Shown: piece by piece, positions 63,745-64,000 of the stretch
Layout of the letters: the number at the start of each line of letters is the position of its first letter
How positions within the stretch are numbered: position 1 is the first letter of the stretch
Assembly: GCA_026027325.1 (NCBI GenBank)
Contig: JAMSLZ010000004.1
Location: forward strand, 2,418,001-2,482,000
Direction: 5' to 3'
Length of the DNA: 64,000 bases
From: Actinomucor elegans
Taxonomy: Eukaryota; Mucoromycota; Mucoromycetes; Mucorales; Mucoraceae
Position numbers and translations under genes: made by a program
The notes under the pieces: generated by a model
Seen by the model: only the letters and a program-made list of their open reading frames with translations
What the model was told of the DNA's origin: nothing
Databases searched by the model: none

Positions 63745-63943
63745 ATGCGTTTTTCAACTGTACTAGTATCTGCCTTCGTGTTGGCTTCAAGTGCATCAGC
63801 CGCTAAACTTGAAAAGAGATGCTCTTTGAAGAGAGAGCCCATGACAATTGAAGATGGTTTGGTATGTTGTCTTTTCCTTTGTACTATACATTTGTATCAC
63901 TAACAAATACACGTATAATAGCCTATTGCCAAGATCAAAGTTG
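63745..63943 (+). CDS. N-terminus of a secreted protein, runs off the window
   Basis: Exon 1 (63745-63861) encodes MRFSTVLVSAFVLASSASA (signal peptide) then AKLEKRCSLKREPMTIEDGL, with a Lys-Arg pair suited to Kex2 cleavage. The intron GTATGT...AATAG leads to exon 2 (63922-63943, PIAKIKV), and another GTATGT donor follows. The rest lies beyond 64000, so the product cannot be named. Confidence 0.65.
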
Positions 63944-64000
63944 GTATGTCTATTATATCGGATGATCTTCCGAGAAAAAAGAAATACTAAATGCAATTAT

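Noticed and set aside
1..64000. CRISPR arrays, bacterial operons, ribosome binding sites
   Set aside because: None seen; repeats here are LTRs, transposon termini and microsatellites, and genes have spliceosomal introns.

Overview
Eukaryotic DNA, most likely from an early-diverging fungus of the Mucoromycota (Mucorales-like). The reasons are short GT-AG introns (mostly 50-70 nt), a UapA-type fungal purine transporter, a secreted Cys-rich protein with a GPI-like tail, and chromodomain Ty3/Gypsy plus Tc1/mariner elements. The organism is inferred; no rRNA, tRNA or CRISPR is visible.

The window has two halves. Positions 1-47,475 are a cemetery of mobile DNA; 47,641-64,000 are ordinary compact host genes. 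I name the LTR families A (364 bp), B (506), C (285), D (337), E (501), F (302), G (329) and H (216).

The left half is a set of nested insertions that can be peeled apart by 5-bp (LTR) or TA (Tc1) target duplications. Gypsy-A (1378-35842) holds a rearranged Gypsy-B array (3841-11899) with one intact full-length element. It also holds two Tc1-like elements (12500-14858, itself carrying two solo LTRs; 15060-16719) and a solo LTR-B (17193-17700). Its 3' LTR is split by a third Tc1-like element (18342-35423). That third element carries Gypsy-C (18695-32061, intact polyprotein), and Gypsy-C carries a two-gene CACTA/EnSpm-like transposon (24353-31730). A second, uninterrupted copy of the first Tc1-like element sits at 33722-35368. 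Removing the insertions restores the Gypsy-A integrase/chromodomain reading frame at every junction.

From 35.8 to 46.3 kb there are broken LINE ORF1-like pieces with CCHC knuckles, many solo LTRs, and a strikingly AT-rich island (about 38.34-44.3 kb). The island carries an ISXO2/Merlin-type transposase, a small unknown ORF and a broken zinc-ribbon gene. AAAATTGA boxes lie before two of its ORFs. This island looks foreign, and a giant-virus or horizontally acquired transposon origin is the most interesting hypothesis here.

The right half holds a five-finger CCCH protein, a small unknown ORF, an IFRD-family regulator, ribosomal protein L35 (probably with an ATG-only first exon), a Kelch-BTB protein, a nucleobase-ascorbate (UapA-like) transporter, a secreted Cys-rich GPI-type protein, and the first exons of another secreted protein running off the end.
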